64,000 nucleotides of DNA from Zygnema cylindricum (taxonomy: Eukaryota; Streptophyta; Zygnematophyceae; Zygnematales; Zygnemataceae). The notes beneath the pieces were generated by a model. The model made no database searches, was not told where the DNA came from, and worked only from the letters and a program-made list of their open reading frames with translations. Positions 41,740-52,556 of the stretch are shown here, piece by piece. Positions within the stretch are counted from its first letter, which is position 1. Each line of letters opens with the position of its first letter. The position numbers and the translations under genes are program-made. The stretch lies in NCBI GenBank assembly GCA_037447655.1, contig JBBHKE010001973.1, forward strand, positions 1,207,954 to 1,271,953. Direction: 5' to 3'.

Positions 41740-43118
41740 AATCTCACTCACAGAAGCTTATCAAGAATCCTATCAAACAGCTGTTTTCTACAGCTCACCA
41801 AATCTGATAGAGTGAACTAAACTGCTTCAAACTATACCACAGTATAGAATATTAGAAAAAATGACAACTCCAAAAGTTTCAGCTTAATTGATCCAACATA
41901 CACCAAGATATGCAACTCAGAAGTTTCCCAAAAACAGTATGCAGATTACATAGTCTGAAGTCTGGATACATAAAATGTTCTACGTCCTAAGTCTTATACT
42001 CTTCACTCAGTTGTCCTACTACATAGTGCTGTACCGGCGATACAAGTGTTCCTAAAAGATACGTCCAAAAGAACTAAACTGCCACTAAGGGCTAAGTGCT
42101 CTTAATCACGCTAAAACTAATCTATCAGTGTACAATCAATATTACTGAGAATCATGTACAAGTGATTTGTTCAAATACTTGTCGCCTGGTTTAGTGACTC
42201 ATGACTTCAGACACGTGTCAGGTTTGTAGCCATTTGGATTCTTGACGTCTGATGCCGTACCGTGGTCCAGTTCCACGCTGATTTCACATTGTGTTCCCGT
42301 GGTGCCGTACGAGAGTATATTCCGACCTTTGTCCCGTACAAATCTCTAGTTGTACTTTCGGATATGTACCTGTCACGTCACCGAAACATCAATTAGTACA
42401 CGATATAATCACAATACCTGTTGACGTCTTACGGCATGACACTGGATACTTAAAATGTTCTACGTCCTAAGTCTTATACTCTTCACTCAGTTGTCCTACT
42501 ACATAGTGCTGTACCGTCGATACAAGTGTTCCTAAAAGATACGTCCAAAAGAACTAAACTGCCACTAAGGCCTAAGTGCTCTTAATCACGCTAAAACTAA
42601 TCCATCACTGTACAATCAATATTACTGAGAATCCTGTACAAGTGATTTGTTCAAATACTTGTCGCCTGGTTTAGTAACAATTGTCTGGGTACGTCCATCA
42701 CGTTGTTGAGTCACTTAATTATTCTCTTATGAATCTCGTCCGTTGACTAGATTCATATCAACCGTAGCAACGCAGTCTGATTCTTGATCACATTCAAATA
42801 TATGCAGCTTCGTAGCAGCTAGGCTGTCCCATACCAAAAATTGTCGCAGCTGCGTTTGTCTTGTTACGTAGCAACTGCGTTGTCGTATACCAAAATATCT
42901 GCAGTTGCGTTTGTCCCGTTGCGTTGCAGGCTGCGTTCGTCCATACAGACCATATCAAAAATAACCGCGGCTGAGCTTGTTCCATCTGCATCGCAGCTGT
43001 GTTGTCGGTACCATTAAAAAACCTGCACTGTGCTTCAAGTGATGACGCGTGTCTCTATAGATCTTTATTTTCGCCGTCCTATAAATTTGTTGAGACTTAA
43101 AGATTTCCAAAAACAACA
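41681..43118 (-). mobile_element. 5' LTR of copia element B2, with internal duplication
   Basis: Runs on the minus strand from TGTTGTTTTTGGAAATC (43118) to TAGAATAACA (41681), 1438 bp against 895 bp for the 3' LTR. About 230 bp (around 41963-42194) recurs 480 bp away (around 42443-42674), with a unique ~250-bp segment between the copies. After the LTR the minus strand reads CGTAATGGGC, a degenerate half-tRNA PBS. Confidence 0.85.
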
Positions 43119-44940
43119 ACTTAGGGGGAATTGTTTCGGGACAAGTGAGATGTCCACCACCGGACTTTGATGGAACTCATTATGGAGATTCAAGTGGGTC
43201 ATCTAAGAAAACCAAATGGAGTTCAGATGCAACAAAAGGTGAAAGGGAAATTATTGCCATGGAAGAGAGAAATAGGGAGAAGGGTAAAGGAACACCTCTG
43301 GTGAGGGGAGCTAGGCTCTCTCCTACAGTTTCGCTAGTAGGGGTTATAGCTAAACCAAAAACTGAAGAAAACGACACTAAAATTTAGGAGTACAAAAACA
43401 TTATAGCAAAACATCTCATACTTAGAAACGTGTCTAAGTCCATAGCTATCACTCTTATAAACCTAACCAAGTTTTCATAAATCTGGAAACCACTAATTCA
43501 GATTTATAAGAGTGAGACTATACAGAGGTAGCAGTTAGTAAAACAGGAAATATAGGCCTATGTTTATAAAGGCGGTAGCATGGTAGAGTTTTGCAATAAT
43601 ATTGCAGCGTTATATGTTTAGTTTGCTAGTGCAGGATATGTAGAATCAGAGGTGAGAAATATTAACACACTAATCATGAAACTCCTAGATGAGTACAAAA
43701 AAATCATTAACCGTATACAGGAATTGGACTACCACTCATGGACTTGGAGCATTGCCATGGGGATGATTCTTGTGAGGGAAAGCACTTCGGAGCTTTGTAG
43801 TGGAAGTGACAGGGTGAATGCACCGACAACATGTGGTGACTGGCGGAAGCGTGATGAGAGGAATGATGCTGGTGGTGACTGGCGGAAGGGTGGTAAGAGG
43901 AATGATGGTGACTGGCAAAAGCGTGACGAGAGGAAGAAAGATAAAGATAAGCCGTATCGGAACTTCGGTGGAAAGAGAGGAAGAGGAAAAGAAAGGGGAG
44001 ATTTGAAAGGAGGGGTTTGCTTCTTTTATAGGGAACTGGGTCACTATATGGCGGAATGCCCCTGTTTAGAAAAATTAGAAGTTGGAATGTGAATAAGGAC
44101 GAAGAATGGGAAGAGGAGAAACAGGATGAAGATATTTCAGAGCTTCTCCACATCGGTAGTATGGGCAAGAGAGAAGAGCACACAAAAATTCCACAAAAGC
44201 AACAGTGTGCTTTTGGAGCTATAAGGGAGGTTAAAAGAAAAGAGGTACTTGAGGGAATTAAACATGATGAGGATGTCAAGGAGTATAGAGTAAATGACTT
44301 AAAAATGAGAAAGTCAAATTTAGAATTAAAATTGGAAGAAGGGAAAAATCAGAATATTGAGGATATCCTTATAGATATTTTGGAGACAGAAAACAGGTCG
44401 AAAAAGGAGACTTCAATGGATTCCAAGGAAAGGGGAGGAGTAAATCTAGAAGGAGCTTCAAAGGATGGTGGAGAAGAGGAATATTTAATGAAAGGTTTAG
44501 GGGAGGAGAAATATTTTTTGGGAATCAAAATAGAAAGTGAGTGGAAAAAATTCCATGGGAGAGAGTGAGGGAAGTTCAAAAAATGAGGTAAGTATCATGT
44601 ACAAATATATGAGTACGGAAGATGTAGATTTTTTAAGGAACTTAGAGGGGACTCGTGATATTAAGATAAATTTGGCGAGTAATGGATTTGACATCACTAA
44701 TGGGAGTGATGCCATTTATGAAGGTGTGCTTGTAAAAGGGTTAACATCTGGGTATGTGTTGCAGTTTGGGGATGGGGCTGGCTGTTTGAAATGCAAGTGG
44801 GAATCTAGATTTTGCTCGGATGAAAAAGAAATGAGGTGGATAAAATCCTTGCTCCAAAAGCCCGGATATATGAAAAATGGCATGCAAAATAAAATGTGTG
44901 ATGCATTTATTATTTTGGTTCATCTATTTCAATAGTTTCA
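43119..44940 (+). pseudogene. Internally deleted copia derivative (gag plus fragments of pol)
   Basis: Plus-strand coding: a gag N-part (43145-43387), a gag C-part with WSIAMGMILVRESTSELCSG, a KRDER repeat region and a knuckle with one Cys lost (CFFYRELGHYMAEC, 43652-44092). A frame from 44056 goes from QCAFGAIREV directly to DEDVKEYRVNDLKM, an integrase/RT linker, and then GEEKYFLGIKIESE of RT. A last frame (44537-44935) has RNase H pieces (VLVKGLTSGYVLQFGDGAGC). Protease, integrase core and the RT catalytic box are missing, yet the joins keep long frames open. It is cut on the left by LTR B2 and continues into its own PPT and 3' LTR. Confidence 0.78.
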
Positions 44941-45053
44941 ATACGGGGGTATTCACTTAAAGTTTTATGAGGGGAAAAGAAAAAGGAAAAAGGAAAAAAA
45001 TATATATAATTGTGTTTTGTTATTAAGAATAATGTGAAAGAGAAGTAGACTAG

Positions 45054-45066
45054 AAAATAAGGGGAG
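45054..45066 (+). promoter_or_regulatory. Polypurine tract before LTR E1
   Basis: AAAATAAGGGGAG directly precedes the TGTT of the LTR. The same tract (inverse orientation) precedes the family-A LTRs. Confidence 0.78.
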
Positions 45067-45237
45067 TGTTAAAATGTGTGTATTTTCTAGGTCTCTATTT
45101 CTCTATGTTGAAAAGAATGAAATTAATATGCACTTCTTAATTTAGACTTTAGAGTGAAGAGAGGGAGAGAATCACCATTGTTGCCGCAATAGTCAGAAAG
45201 AACCATGCAGACAGATTAATAGATTACCAAAAGTTGC

Positions 45238-45310
45238 CCTTAACAGGATTTGAACTTGTGTCTACGAAGTACTTTTCAAACAACCCTTAACCATTAAGGC
45301 GTTAACAAAT
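45238..45310 (-). other. tRNA-like segment antisense to LTR E1
   Basis: On the minus strand: GTTAACGCCTTAATGGTTAA (box A region) and a T-arm ACAAG-TTCAAAT-CCTGT with four of five pairs. The spacing is tRNA-like, but there is no convincing anticodon arm. Confidence 0.55.
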
Positions 45311-45619
45311 GATACACGTTTTTGGTTTGGCAATAAATTAAAGTGTTACGCAAACGTCACTTTCACTTAAACAGACCAAAATTGACCAAACCGCATCTAT
45401 TGTCAAACGGCGCTCGCAGACGGGAATATAACCGTGTAAAATACATAATCAGATGGACGACGTCGCCACCGCCAAACCCGAATGAATCTTTGGCGGCTTT
45501 CGGACATAGCAACGCGCTGTGCGACGTGGCGCCACATCATTGGACGCCGGAAAAGATGGGAGGAGGAATGATGGCTCCTAAGTTGACAAGTGTTAACCAG
45601 AGGCCATGTTGTACAATGG

Positions 45620-45682
45620 CCGTACAAGAAGTACAATCGGCCGTACAAGAAGTACAATCGACCGTACAAGAAGTACAATCGG
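45620..45682 (+). repeat. Three tandem 21-bp repeats in LTR E1
   Basis: Units CCGTACAAGAAGTACAATCG begin at 45620, 45641 and 45662. Each holds an inverted GTAC...GTAC, so the array may be a regulatory element. Confidence 0.85.
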
Positions 45683-46183
45683 CCACTGTACCTTCTTATA
45701 CTATACACTATTTTTGATTGGCCTAGGGTAGAGTAGCAAGTAGTTGTGAGTAGGAGTTAAGGGACTTAACGTGTTTGAGGCGCCTCTCTCCAGGTGACCT
45801 TTTGTATTTATAGGCCATCTTTGGCCAGCAATAACAAATTGCTCAGGGGAGAAAATTCAGTGATTCTTTTTGCTGCGGACTCAAGGGAGTCCAAGCTACA
45901 CATGGGTGTATTCGGTCAGAGATTTTGCTTGCCAAGGTGGTGGCATTTCTAAGGGAAAGTCAAAGTGGGGAATGTTGTCCAAAACACATGTTCAAGCTTT
46001 GCATTTTGTGGTGAAACTGAGCACACAGAAAGTCTTCTTTCATAGAGGTGAAGTTGTATACGAGTTTTGACTGTCAAGGTGTTATTCATTTGGGTTTGTA
46101 TCAACTTGAAGTTGGCACTATCTAGATAAGCTTCTTTAGGTCTGCGATTTCTGTGTGGAAATGAAACCCATAGAATTTCAGCA

Positions 46184-46581
46184 CGCGATAATACGCTTTC
46201 GGAACATACGCAGTTTTTCGCATGTGAACATGTTAACCGTTCACATTATCACACACAAAAACGTACATCTAAATGTATGCGAACGCTTACGTTGCAAAGT
46301 CGACTCCACGATTATTTTATGCGTAGTTTTGGATGCGACCTACATGTGTTCATTACAAAATCCGTACGGTTTTCGGTGACGAAGTACAATGATGTACAAA
46401 CAACCACATTGCGTACACTACACTATTCATGAAATATGTACGGTAACACCATTGACGCTAATTCAGAAGAACTGTAATTAACGTCACGGAAAAATAAAAT
46501 CAGTCACTGTATTTCGTGTATCAATGTCAAATTTTAGGGTTGCCGATATAGAGTACATAAGTCTAATAACGATTCACGGTG
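46184..46581. mobile_element. Right-hand part of a TA-flanked miniature element (M2)
   Basis: It ends AACGATTCACGGTG followed by TA (46582-46583), the inverse of the transposon terminus. Inside are TACACTACACTATTCATG and ACGCTAATTC words shared with the other miniature elements. The left end is missing at the LTR E1 border. Confidence 0.6.
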
Positions 46582-46597
46582 TAGCTTCTAAAAACTA

Positions 46598-46656
46598 CAT
46601 CTTGAATCGTATTTAGCGTTTAAAAATTATTAGCGTAAAATAATAACTACGTACTG
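46598..46656. mobile_element. Left end of another miniature element
   Basis: After TA (46596-46597) it reads CATCTTGAATCGTATTTAGC, a diverged terminus. Its right end was not identified. The next element starts 61 bases on. Confidence 0.45.
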
Positions 46657-46676
46657 TACACCGCGAATCGCTATTA

Positions 46677-47975
46677 CACCAAGAATCGTTGTTAGAGTAG
46701 AGAAATAGTTTGAGTTAAAAAATGAGAAAAAATAATTAGAGTTATTAACGGTATGTCCTAATGTGCATAAGTAAGGGTTTTATTCTATCATGTTTTTGTA
46801 AAACTTAGTGCCATACTGCCTAAGTTGCAACTGTACGAAGGAATCGCAATTTTGTAGAGTAGAATTTGCGTCATCCTCTAATTTAGGATGTATGAAAATT
46901 TGTTGTCTTGTGTTTTTTGACTCACTTCCACGACAAAAAACGTCATCTTCAACATTACGTTAAAACATATGCACGATCTGTTATAAAACTAGGTATTTTC
47001 GATAAACAAATAGGAATATATATTCGCAGGTTTCGTAATATTCGAAAATTTTCATACGATTTCCAATGACAAATAAAAGTACAGATTATGCTGTGTTTTG
47101 TCCGTTTGCTTTCGAATACGATAAAAAAAAGTACACAATTTGTTTGGTTTTGTCCTTTTTCGTCTAGTACGAATTTCTTTTTTGCAAGGATCTTCAAATT
47201 CCGATGCCATTTCACGTCGACCGGATAGGAGACGCAAAGGCAAAACGCCTCGTCTTCAACCGTAAAACGACACAAGATGAAAGGCGGTACGTCTACAATG
47301 TCACGGTAAGACATGTGACGTCATAAGCGATTCCAAAAAATAACGTGCGACCACAGATTGTAGACGTTGACAACCGTCACAGGTATTGTACACGTATACA
47401 ATCGTCACAAGCGTATGTTACAATTTTGTCCTTACATACATAGGGACACTTGAAAACCGGGTCTGGCGGATCCGCGCTAAAATACAAAGTTAGTTCGCTA
47501 AGTTACAAATACATGGGGACATACCCTAACTCTAGTTTGTGTAATCATTTTTTTTCAAAATCAAAGTTTACTCTAATTTATCAACAACTCTATTTTGGGT
47601 TTCTTTCCGTACTCATTTTCCGCGCTGATATCTTTATTATAAATTAGGCATCATACAAAATTTGACAAAATGTACAGTTTTACGTCATTATGACGTTTGC
47701 ACTACACGGTTAGTGAAAACGCAGTTACATGATAGCGGTATGTATTAAATCTTTTTTTGTATTTTTTTAGTTAGTAAAGTACAATTTTGCACAATCAGAC
47801 ACTGACGTACGCCACACTATTTAAAAAGGCACTATACTAGAGTTATTAACACTGATTCAAAAAATACCTTAAATAATGTAAAGAATAATTTAGAATTATG
47901 TACTGTATTTAGAGTGACAGTCAAAATTTGGGGCGACGGAATTAGCGTACAAAACACTAATTACGATTCGCGGTG
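46677..47975. mobile_element. Element M4 nested in the terminal repeat of M3
   Basis: Left end CACCAAGAATCGTTGTTAGA after TA (46675-46676); right end inverted CACCGCGAATCGTAATTAGT, with the right flank AA (a decayed TA). It is about 1.3 kb with only short ORFs (47314-46955 and 47450-47647) that show no domain. Confidence 0.6.
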
Positions 47976-48048
47976 AAGCGTCAAAGATTAAATAGCGTAT
48001 AACTATAATTAGCGTTATTAACGCTCATTGGGAATTTGAACATTTAAA

Positions 48049-48051
48049 AAA

Positions 48052-48073
<22 letters not shown>
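48049..48073. repeat. AT dinucleotide microsatellite
   Basis: About a dozen TA repeats within the M3 right part. Length is likely variable. Confidence 0.9.
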
Positions 48074-48084
<11 letters not shown>

Positions 48085-48513
48085 ACTTAATGCTAATATG
48101 GGTTTTTCAATTAAAAAAAAAAAACCTAGACATGCTTACACTAATATAGGTATTCGTACAAAATCTTTGAAATTGTACGCTAATGCTTAATTTTACCATC
48201 CATACTTGTTAGACTATTTTATGTAGGTTAAAATTTACACTTTCTTCCAATGTAAATTCACATGCGCACGAGCGTAGGTTAAATTATTTTCTGTACTTTT
48301 TCATTTAGAAAGGTACAATTTTGTACATTATGATACTAACCGTACACCACACTATTTGAATCTCACTGTACTTTCGTTATTACCGCTAATTGGAATAGAA
48401 CCCTAAAAGGTATATAGACAAAAAAAAAAATTATTAATGTTATTTAAAAATTTGGGTCAAACTTTGGGGGAACCGAATTCGCGTTCCACACGGTAATAGC
48501 GATTCGTGTTGTA

Positions 48514-48968
48514 CTTCGTGAGAAATGTAGATAAAAGTACAAAAGTACATAAAAGTCCAAAAGTACACAAACATCACTGTGTACCACATCTCTCTCACCT
48601 TCATTGCCCACAAAGTGAGTGGCGTGTGGCGTTATTTGTTGTTGACCGTACGTTTCTGTAGCATTTGGTACCATTATCTTTTACCCCACACGTGGTATCG
48701 ACCATATGCTTTGGAACAACGATAGATGCAAATCCACCAAGGGCCACGAGAAAGACTTTTCGTGAGGAAATCTTTCGACACTCCTTTTGCCCTCAAATGA
48801 ATTTTGTGGAAAGGATTTTGGTGTTTTAAAAGATTACAACAAAATTGGTGCAGTGATATAATATGTGCCAGCTCTTACAAAAATTGCTCATTACTTCGTG
48901 CCCTAAAAATGTGTTAAATTTTATTGTGAAAATTGGATGAGTGCAGAATCGATTTAATTACTCGATGG
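48514..48968. other. Unassigned stretch between miniature elements
   Basis: It contains short AAAGTACA/AAAAGTAC repeats (48535-48570) and no credible gene. Confidence 0.4.
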
Positions 48969-48970
48969 TA

Positions 48971-49474
48971 CACCGTGAATCGCTATTAGCATTAATAACG
49001 CTAATTCGGCGCCCCCAAATTTAGACCCTCAAACTTAAAATTGAACTTATAACACTCATTGTTTTCTACATTAATTAAGGTATTGGTTAATTAGCATTAA
49101 TAACTCTAGTTTATGGTCACCTTAAATAGAATGGTGTAAGAAATGTGTCAGTTCGTACTTCTACTGCTCATTATTTTGTAGAGACGTAAAAAATAAGTGT
49201 CAAAAATAGGCGTCGACAAGTGAAATTGAGTGCGTCACCACGAAAAAGTGCACTCACATTTGATCCCCAATGATAAAGACGAGGTACAATCAGGTGAACG
49301 TGTTCTAACATCGGATATGTGAACACACGTTGTATCAGCTACACTATGGGGAAAATGTACCCGAATTAGAGCTATAAATAAATTAGAGTATAAGGTTTTA
49401 TGCTTAAACGCAAAAAATCCAAATTAGAGTTAATAACACTAATTGTTTACTAACGCTAATATTGATTCACAACG
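48971..49474. mobile_element. 504-bp TA-flanked miniature element (M5)
   Basis: Left end CACCGTGAATCGCTATTAGC after TA (48969-48970); right end inverted CGTTGTGAATCAATATTAGC before TA (49475-49476). No ORF. The size matches M1. Confidence 0.78.
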
Positions 49475-49689
49475 TATTGTAATGTTGTACTTTAGGAAAA
49501 ACATTATCCCGTTAATTTTGATATTCGACATTCAATATATCGAATACCGGACAACGTGAGGGCTCCACATATCGCTCCAAGACTAACAAAAATTATCGCG
49601 ATGTATTTAGTATAACTGTGTGCCCGTACAGCTTCTGTACCGTAAATCCTACGATACATAGCACGACAAATTATAAAGCAAATCTCCTA
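49475..49689. other. Unassigned stretch
   Basis: 215 bp with no recognised feature. Confidence 0.4.
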
Positions 49690-49893
49690 TTGAAATTTAA
49701 GTATTTTTCTAGGTTTGTATTAGGATAGAAAAGAGCAAAGGCAGTCTGCCTCTAACTCCCTTCTCCAAGCCCCCACACTTGTTCTAGTAACTAAAAGCTA
49801 GAAAGGAAGTTAGAGCCATGGCAGCCTAGGCCCTCTGGAGAGACACGGAGTAACTTTGGTAGATTTACCAAAAATGAGATTGACGGACCCAGG
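49690..49893 (+). mobile_element. Fragment of a family-A-like LTR (first ~200 bp)
   Basis: The plus strand matches the start of the family-A LTR (TTTTCTAGGTTTGTA, AGTCTGCCTCTAACTCCC, GAGCCATGG, GGTAGATTTACCAAAAATGA) as far as the tRNA-like segment (GACCCAGGTT). It then joins abruptly to copia gag at 49894, indicating a deletion from LTR into gag. Confidence 0.7.
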
Positions 49894-50655
49894 TTGAAAA
49901 ATGCAAGTGAAATATGGAAATGTCTGGAATGTAGGTATTCAAAGACTTCCTTGTATCACTGGTTTAGTAGTGCCACTAAATCTTTTGGATGTAAGTATCT
50001 ATGCGAAAGCATGGTGGAATATTGTACACGTATAGAAAGATTGTTTGCAGATAATGCTTTGGTTAAAGGAAGCTTTACATATGCACAAGAAGTTGTTTTA
50101 TTAATGAAAGGCTTACCTAGTGATTATAGAAATGTATCAAATAGACTCACTCAAATTGATAAAAAAGAGTGGAACTTAAGCCTGGCAATCCGCATAGAGT
50201 TAGATGAAGAAGATAGTAAAATATTTTTTGAAAGGAAAATGGAGGTCTCTAAGTCATAGTTTCAGAAAATTAGAGGTAACAGTATCTCTAGAAATGGACC
50301 TAAAAATTGTTTTTACTATAATGATTTAGGACATATCTTGAGGGTATGTCCATCATATAAAAGTGCATGTGTTACAGGAAAATTCATAGATGGGTGGGAT
50401 AACAACCGAGTTCGACCCTCAACAAAGAGGGAAACAAGTGCGTTACTAAGTGAGGGACAAAACTTGACCGATGAAAAAAGACTTACACCTTCCGTCGAAG
50501 AATTCATTTACTTTCCGACTATCTATATTTTTTCGGAATATGGTGAAAGATGAAGGAAAGGGAAAATTTGGTGTAACCAAAAATGGAGTGGAAAAGAAGG
50601 TAACAGAAAAGGATTCGGTTACTATCAATGTTTCTTGAGACAGATTAGTGAGTAA
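49894..50655 (+). pseudogene. Copia gag relic F (5' piece, interrupted by element A)
   Basis: The plus frame reads ASEIWKCLECRYSKTSLYHW, SMVEYCTRIERLFADNALVK and EVVLLMKGLPSDYRNVSNRL, the UBN2/copia gag pattern (W-x-x-L, then L-x-x-LP-x-x-Y). A knuckle with one substitution follows (CFYYNDLGHILRVC). It runs to the AGTAA target duplication of element A and resumes at 62684. Several stops are present. Confidence 0.75.
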
Positions 50656-51687
50656 TGCAACTTTGAGACCTCCATAGGACCTCAAAGTAGGCAGCTCACA
50701 CGAAACCTCTAGATAACCCTGACCCCTTTCTGTTTCAGCAAGAATAACTACCACCCTGGCAAACAAAAACTCTGACTACCTTTAACCTTTTGAAGGCAAG
50801 ACTCCCTTAAGTCGATAGCAAAAATAATCTCTGAATTTGCTCTCGTGAGCAGTAAGTTATGAAGGGTCAAAGTTGACCTTTTGTACAGAGCTCACTAGGA
50901 GAGAAGGTCCAATCTATAAAAAATTTATAAGTCTTATCTCTCTCTAAAACTCTATCTACTGAAGTACGGCACTAATCATAATAGTGTATCGTATATAAAG
51001 GTACTCGTGCGGGTGTACTTTTTGTACGGCCATTGTACGACATGGCCAATAAGTTGACACATGTCATTTTTGGATTCGTTCCTGGAATCCTCGTAGATGC
51101 CATAATCAAATGTGATTGCGCCATGTGGCGATTGATGTGAGGTTGTCCCTAAATTGCCGAAAAACCCATTCTGTTATCTCGGCATGCTTCGTGGCCGTCC
51201 GATTAAGCTAGATTACAATCATGGCCGTCATAAATACTTGCGCAATATTTGTTTCGCCTATGAAACAAAATGCGCGATATTCGTTTCATATTTCTGTACG
51301 CCGTACATTACAAACTGTATCTATGTCAAAATATCCCGTTGAATGAAATAGCCTACGTGTTAACATTTAAATAACTACTAAATCATATATCATATATCTC
51401 CGGTTTAGACTAGATGGCTAAGGCTACCGGCTACTGGCTGCCTTGACGGACGGCAGGTACCAGGTTTAAATCCTGGGTCCGCCTAGTTCATTTTGGTAAA
51501 ATCTACCAACCTAATATCTGTCCCCGTTGGGGTAGCATAGGCGGCCATGGCTCTATCTCCCTCTCCAACTTTCAGTGACTACGACAAGTGTGGGAGATAG
51601 AGAGAGGAGTTAGAGGCAGGCTACCTCTGCTTCTTCTCTACATTTTACAAAACCTAGAAAATACTAAATTAACCTTTTATTTCTACA
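50656..51687 (-). repeat. 3' LTR of outer element A
   Basis: The minus strand starts TGTAGAAATAAAAGG and ends AAAGTTGCA, with the LTR-borne ATG encoding MEVSKL just before the end. It shares with the 5' LTR a tRNA-like segment (TGGCTAAGGCTACCGG), which is less well preserved in the inner LTRs. Confidence 0.9.
51408..51489 (+). other. tRNA-like segment antisense to LTR A (best preserved)
   Basis: Acceptor-like pairing GACTAG/CTAGTT, a D-arm region with TGGCTAAGGC, a CTGCC/GGCAG stem with a nine-base loop, and a perfect T-arm CCAGG-TTTAAAT-CCTGG (51460-51476) make a tRNA-shaped fold. Box A and box B are thus recognisable. The anticodon loop is not standard, so it is not called a tRNA gene. Copies lie at 52966, 58371 and 62389. 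Confidence 0.62.
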
Positions 51688-51700
51688 CTCCCCTTATTTT
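51688..51700 (-). promoter_or_regulatory. Polypurine tract of outer element A
   Basis: The minus strand AAAATAAGGGGAG adjoins the LTR. Confidence 0.78.
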
Positions 51701-52556
51701 CTAGTCACTTTTTATTTTAAGACCGCACTTCTCCCGGCAGAAAATTAGTTCAGGGGAAGGAACAGCTTTTGTCATAAAATCTGCTACCATTTCACTATCT
51801 GGTTTATACTCCAAACTGATTATCTTGTTTTCTACTTTTTCCCTAACAAAGCTAAGTCTAATGTCCACGTGTTTCGCTTTAAAGTGATGTTTAGGATTGG
51901 CACAAATGGCAATGGCATCCTGATTATCACAAAACACCTTTTGGATACCACTCTTAAGATGACAAAGCTCACCAAGCAAAGACTTAACCCACATTAAATC
52001 TTTTACAACAGAGCAAGAAGCCATGTACTCAGCCTCCATGGTGGACTTAGCAATGACCTTTGCTGCTTGCTGCTCCACCAGCAAGCCCCATCACGCACAT
52101 ACAATACATATCCAGATGTGCATCTCTTTATTAGAGCATCCCCATAGATGGCATCACTCGAAGTGGTGATGTCAGTATTTTTCCCACCCAAATGCAACCA
52201 TATATCTCTAGTTCCTATGAGATATCTAAGGATTCTCTTAGGTGCCTCCCTATCTTTCTTAGTGGGAGCATTCACACTCCTACTTAGTACTCATACGGTT
52301 GCGGCTATGTCTGGACGGGTACTATTCATGAAATATTTTAGGCTACCCATTACTTGTCTATAAGGGATGGTCTGCATAAATCTTTTTTCTTCTGGGCCTA
52401 CCTCATCATCTAAGATTATAACTCCCTATTCCTCACTCCCCTCACTTCCTTTCTTTAATTCTATAGGAGTGGTAGAACTATTAGCCTTGTCCATTTGGAT
52501 TTTTTCAAACATGTTTCCAATGGCCTCTTTTTGAGTTAATCTTATTATCTTTCTAT
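51701..52556 (-). pseudogene. Outer element A: end of RT and RNase H
   Basis: Contains LTQKEAIGNM, TIPYRQVMGSL and TRPDIAA of the copia RT C-terminal part, then RNase H with STMEAEYMASCSVVKDLMWV and HHFKAKHVDIRLSFVREKVE, ending at 51701. A frameshift lies near 52040, and an early TAG replaces a Gly/Val codon in the RT. At 52556 it is cut by the inner LTR. Confidence 0.82.

Larger units (their letters stand above)
45067..46183 (+). mobile_element. 3' LTR (family E1) of the deleted copia derivative
   Basis: It starts TGTTAAAATGTGTG and ends ATTTCAGCA, just after an LTR-borne ATG (46161) encoding MKPIEFQ, the same start-codon position as in other families. It includes an antisense tRNA-like segment (45238-45310) and three 21-bp tandem repeats (45620-45682). 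Its relative E2 lies at 25877-26507. Confidence 0.85.
46659..48511. mobile_element. Miniature element M3 interrupted by M4
   Basis: Left end CACCGCGAATCGCTATTA after TA (46657-46658); right end, inverted, CAACACGAATCGCTATTACC before TA (48512-48513). It is split by M4 exactly within its own terminal repeat; after M4 the sequence resumes AAGCG, completing the consensus CTATTAGCG. Net length without M4 is about 550 bp. No coding is recognised in it. Confidence 0.65.

Noticed and set aside
46955-47314. 119-codon minus-strand ORF in the miniature-element cluster
   Set aside because: No recognisable domain, AT-rich non-coding composition, and it lies inside a nested non-autonomous element.
51408-51489. 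Functional tRNA gene
   Set aside because: The T-arm is perfect, but the anticodon loop has nine bases and other copies are degenerate; kept only as tRNA-like.
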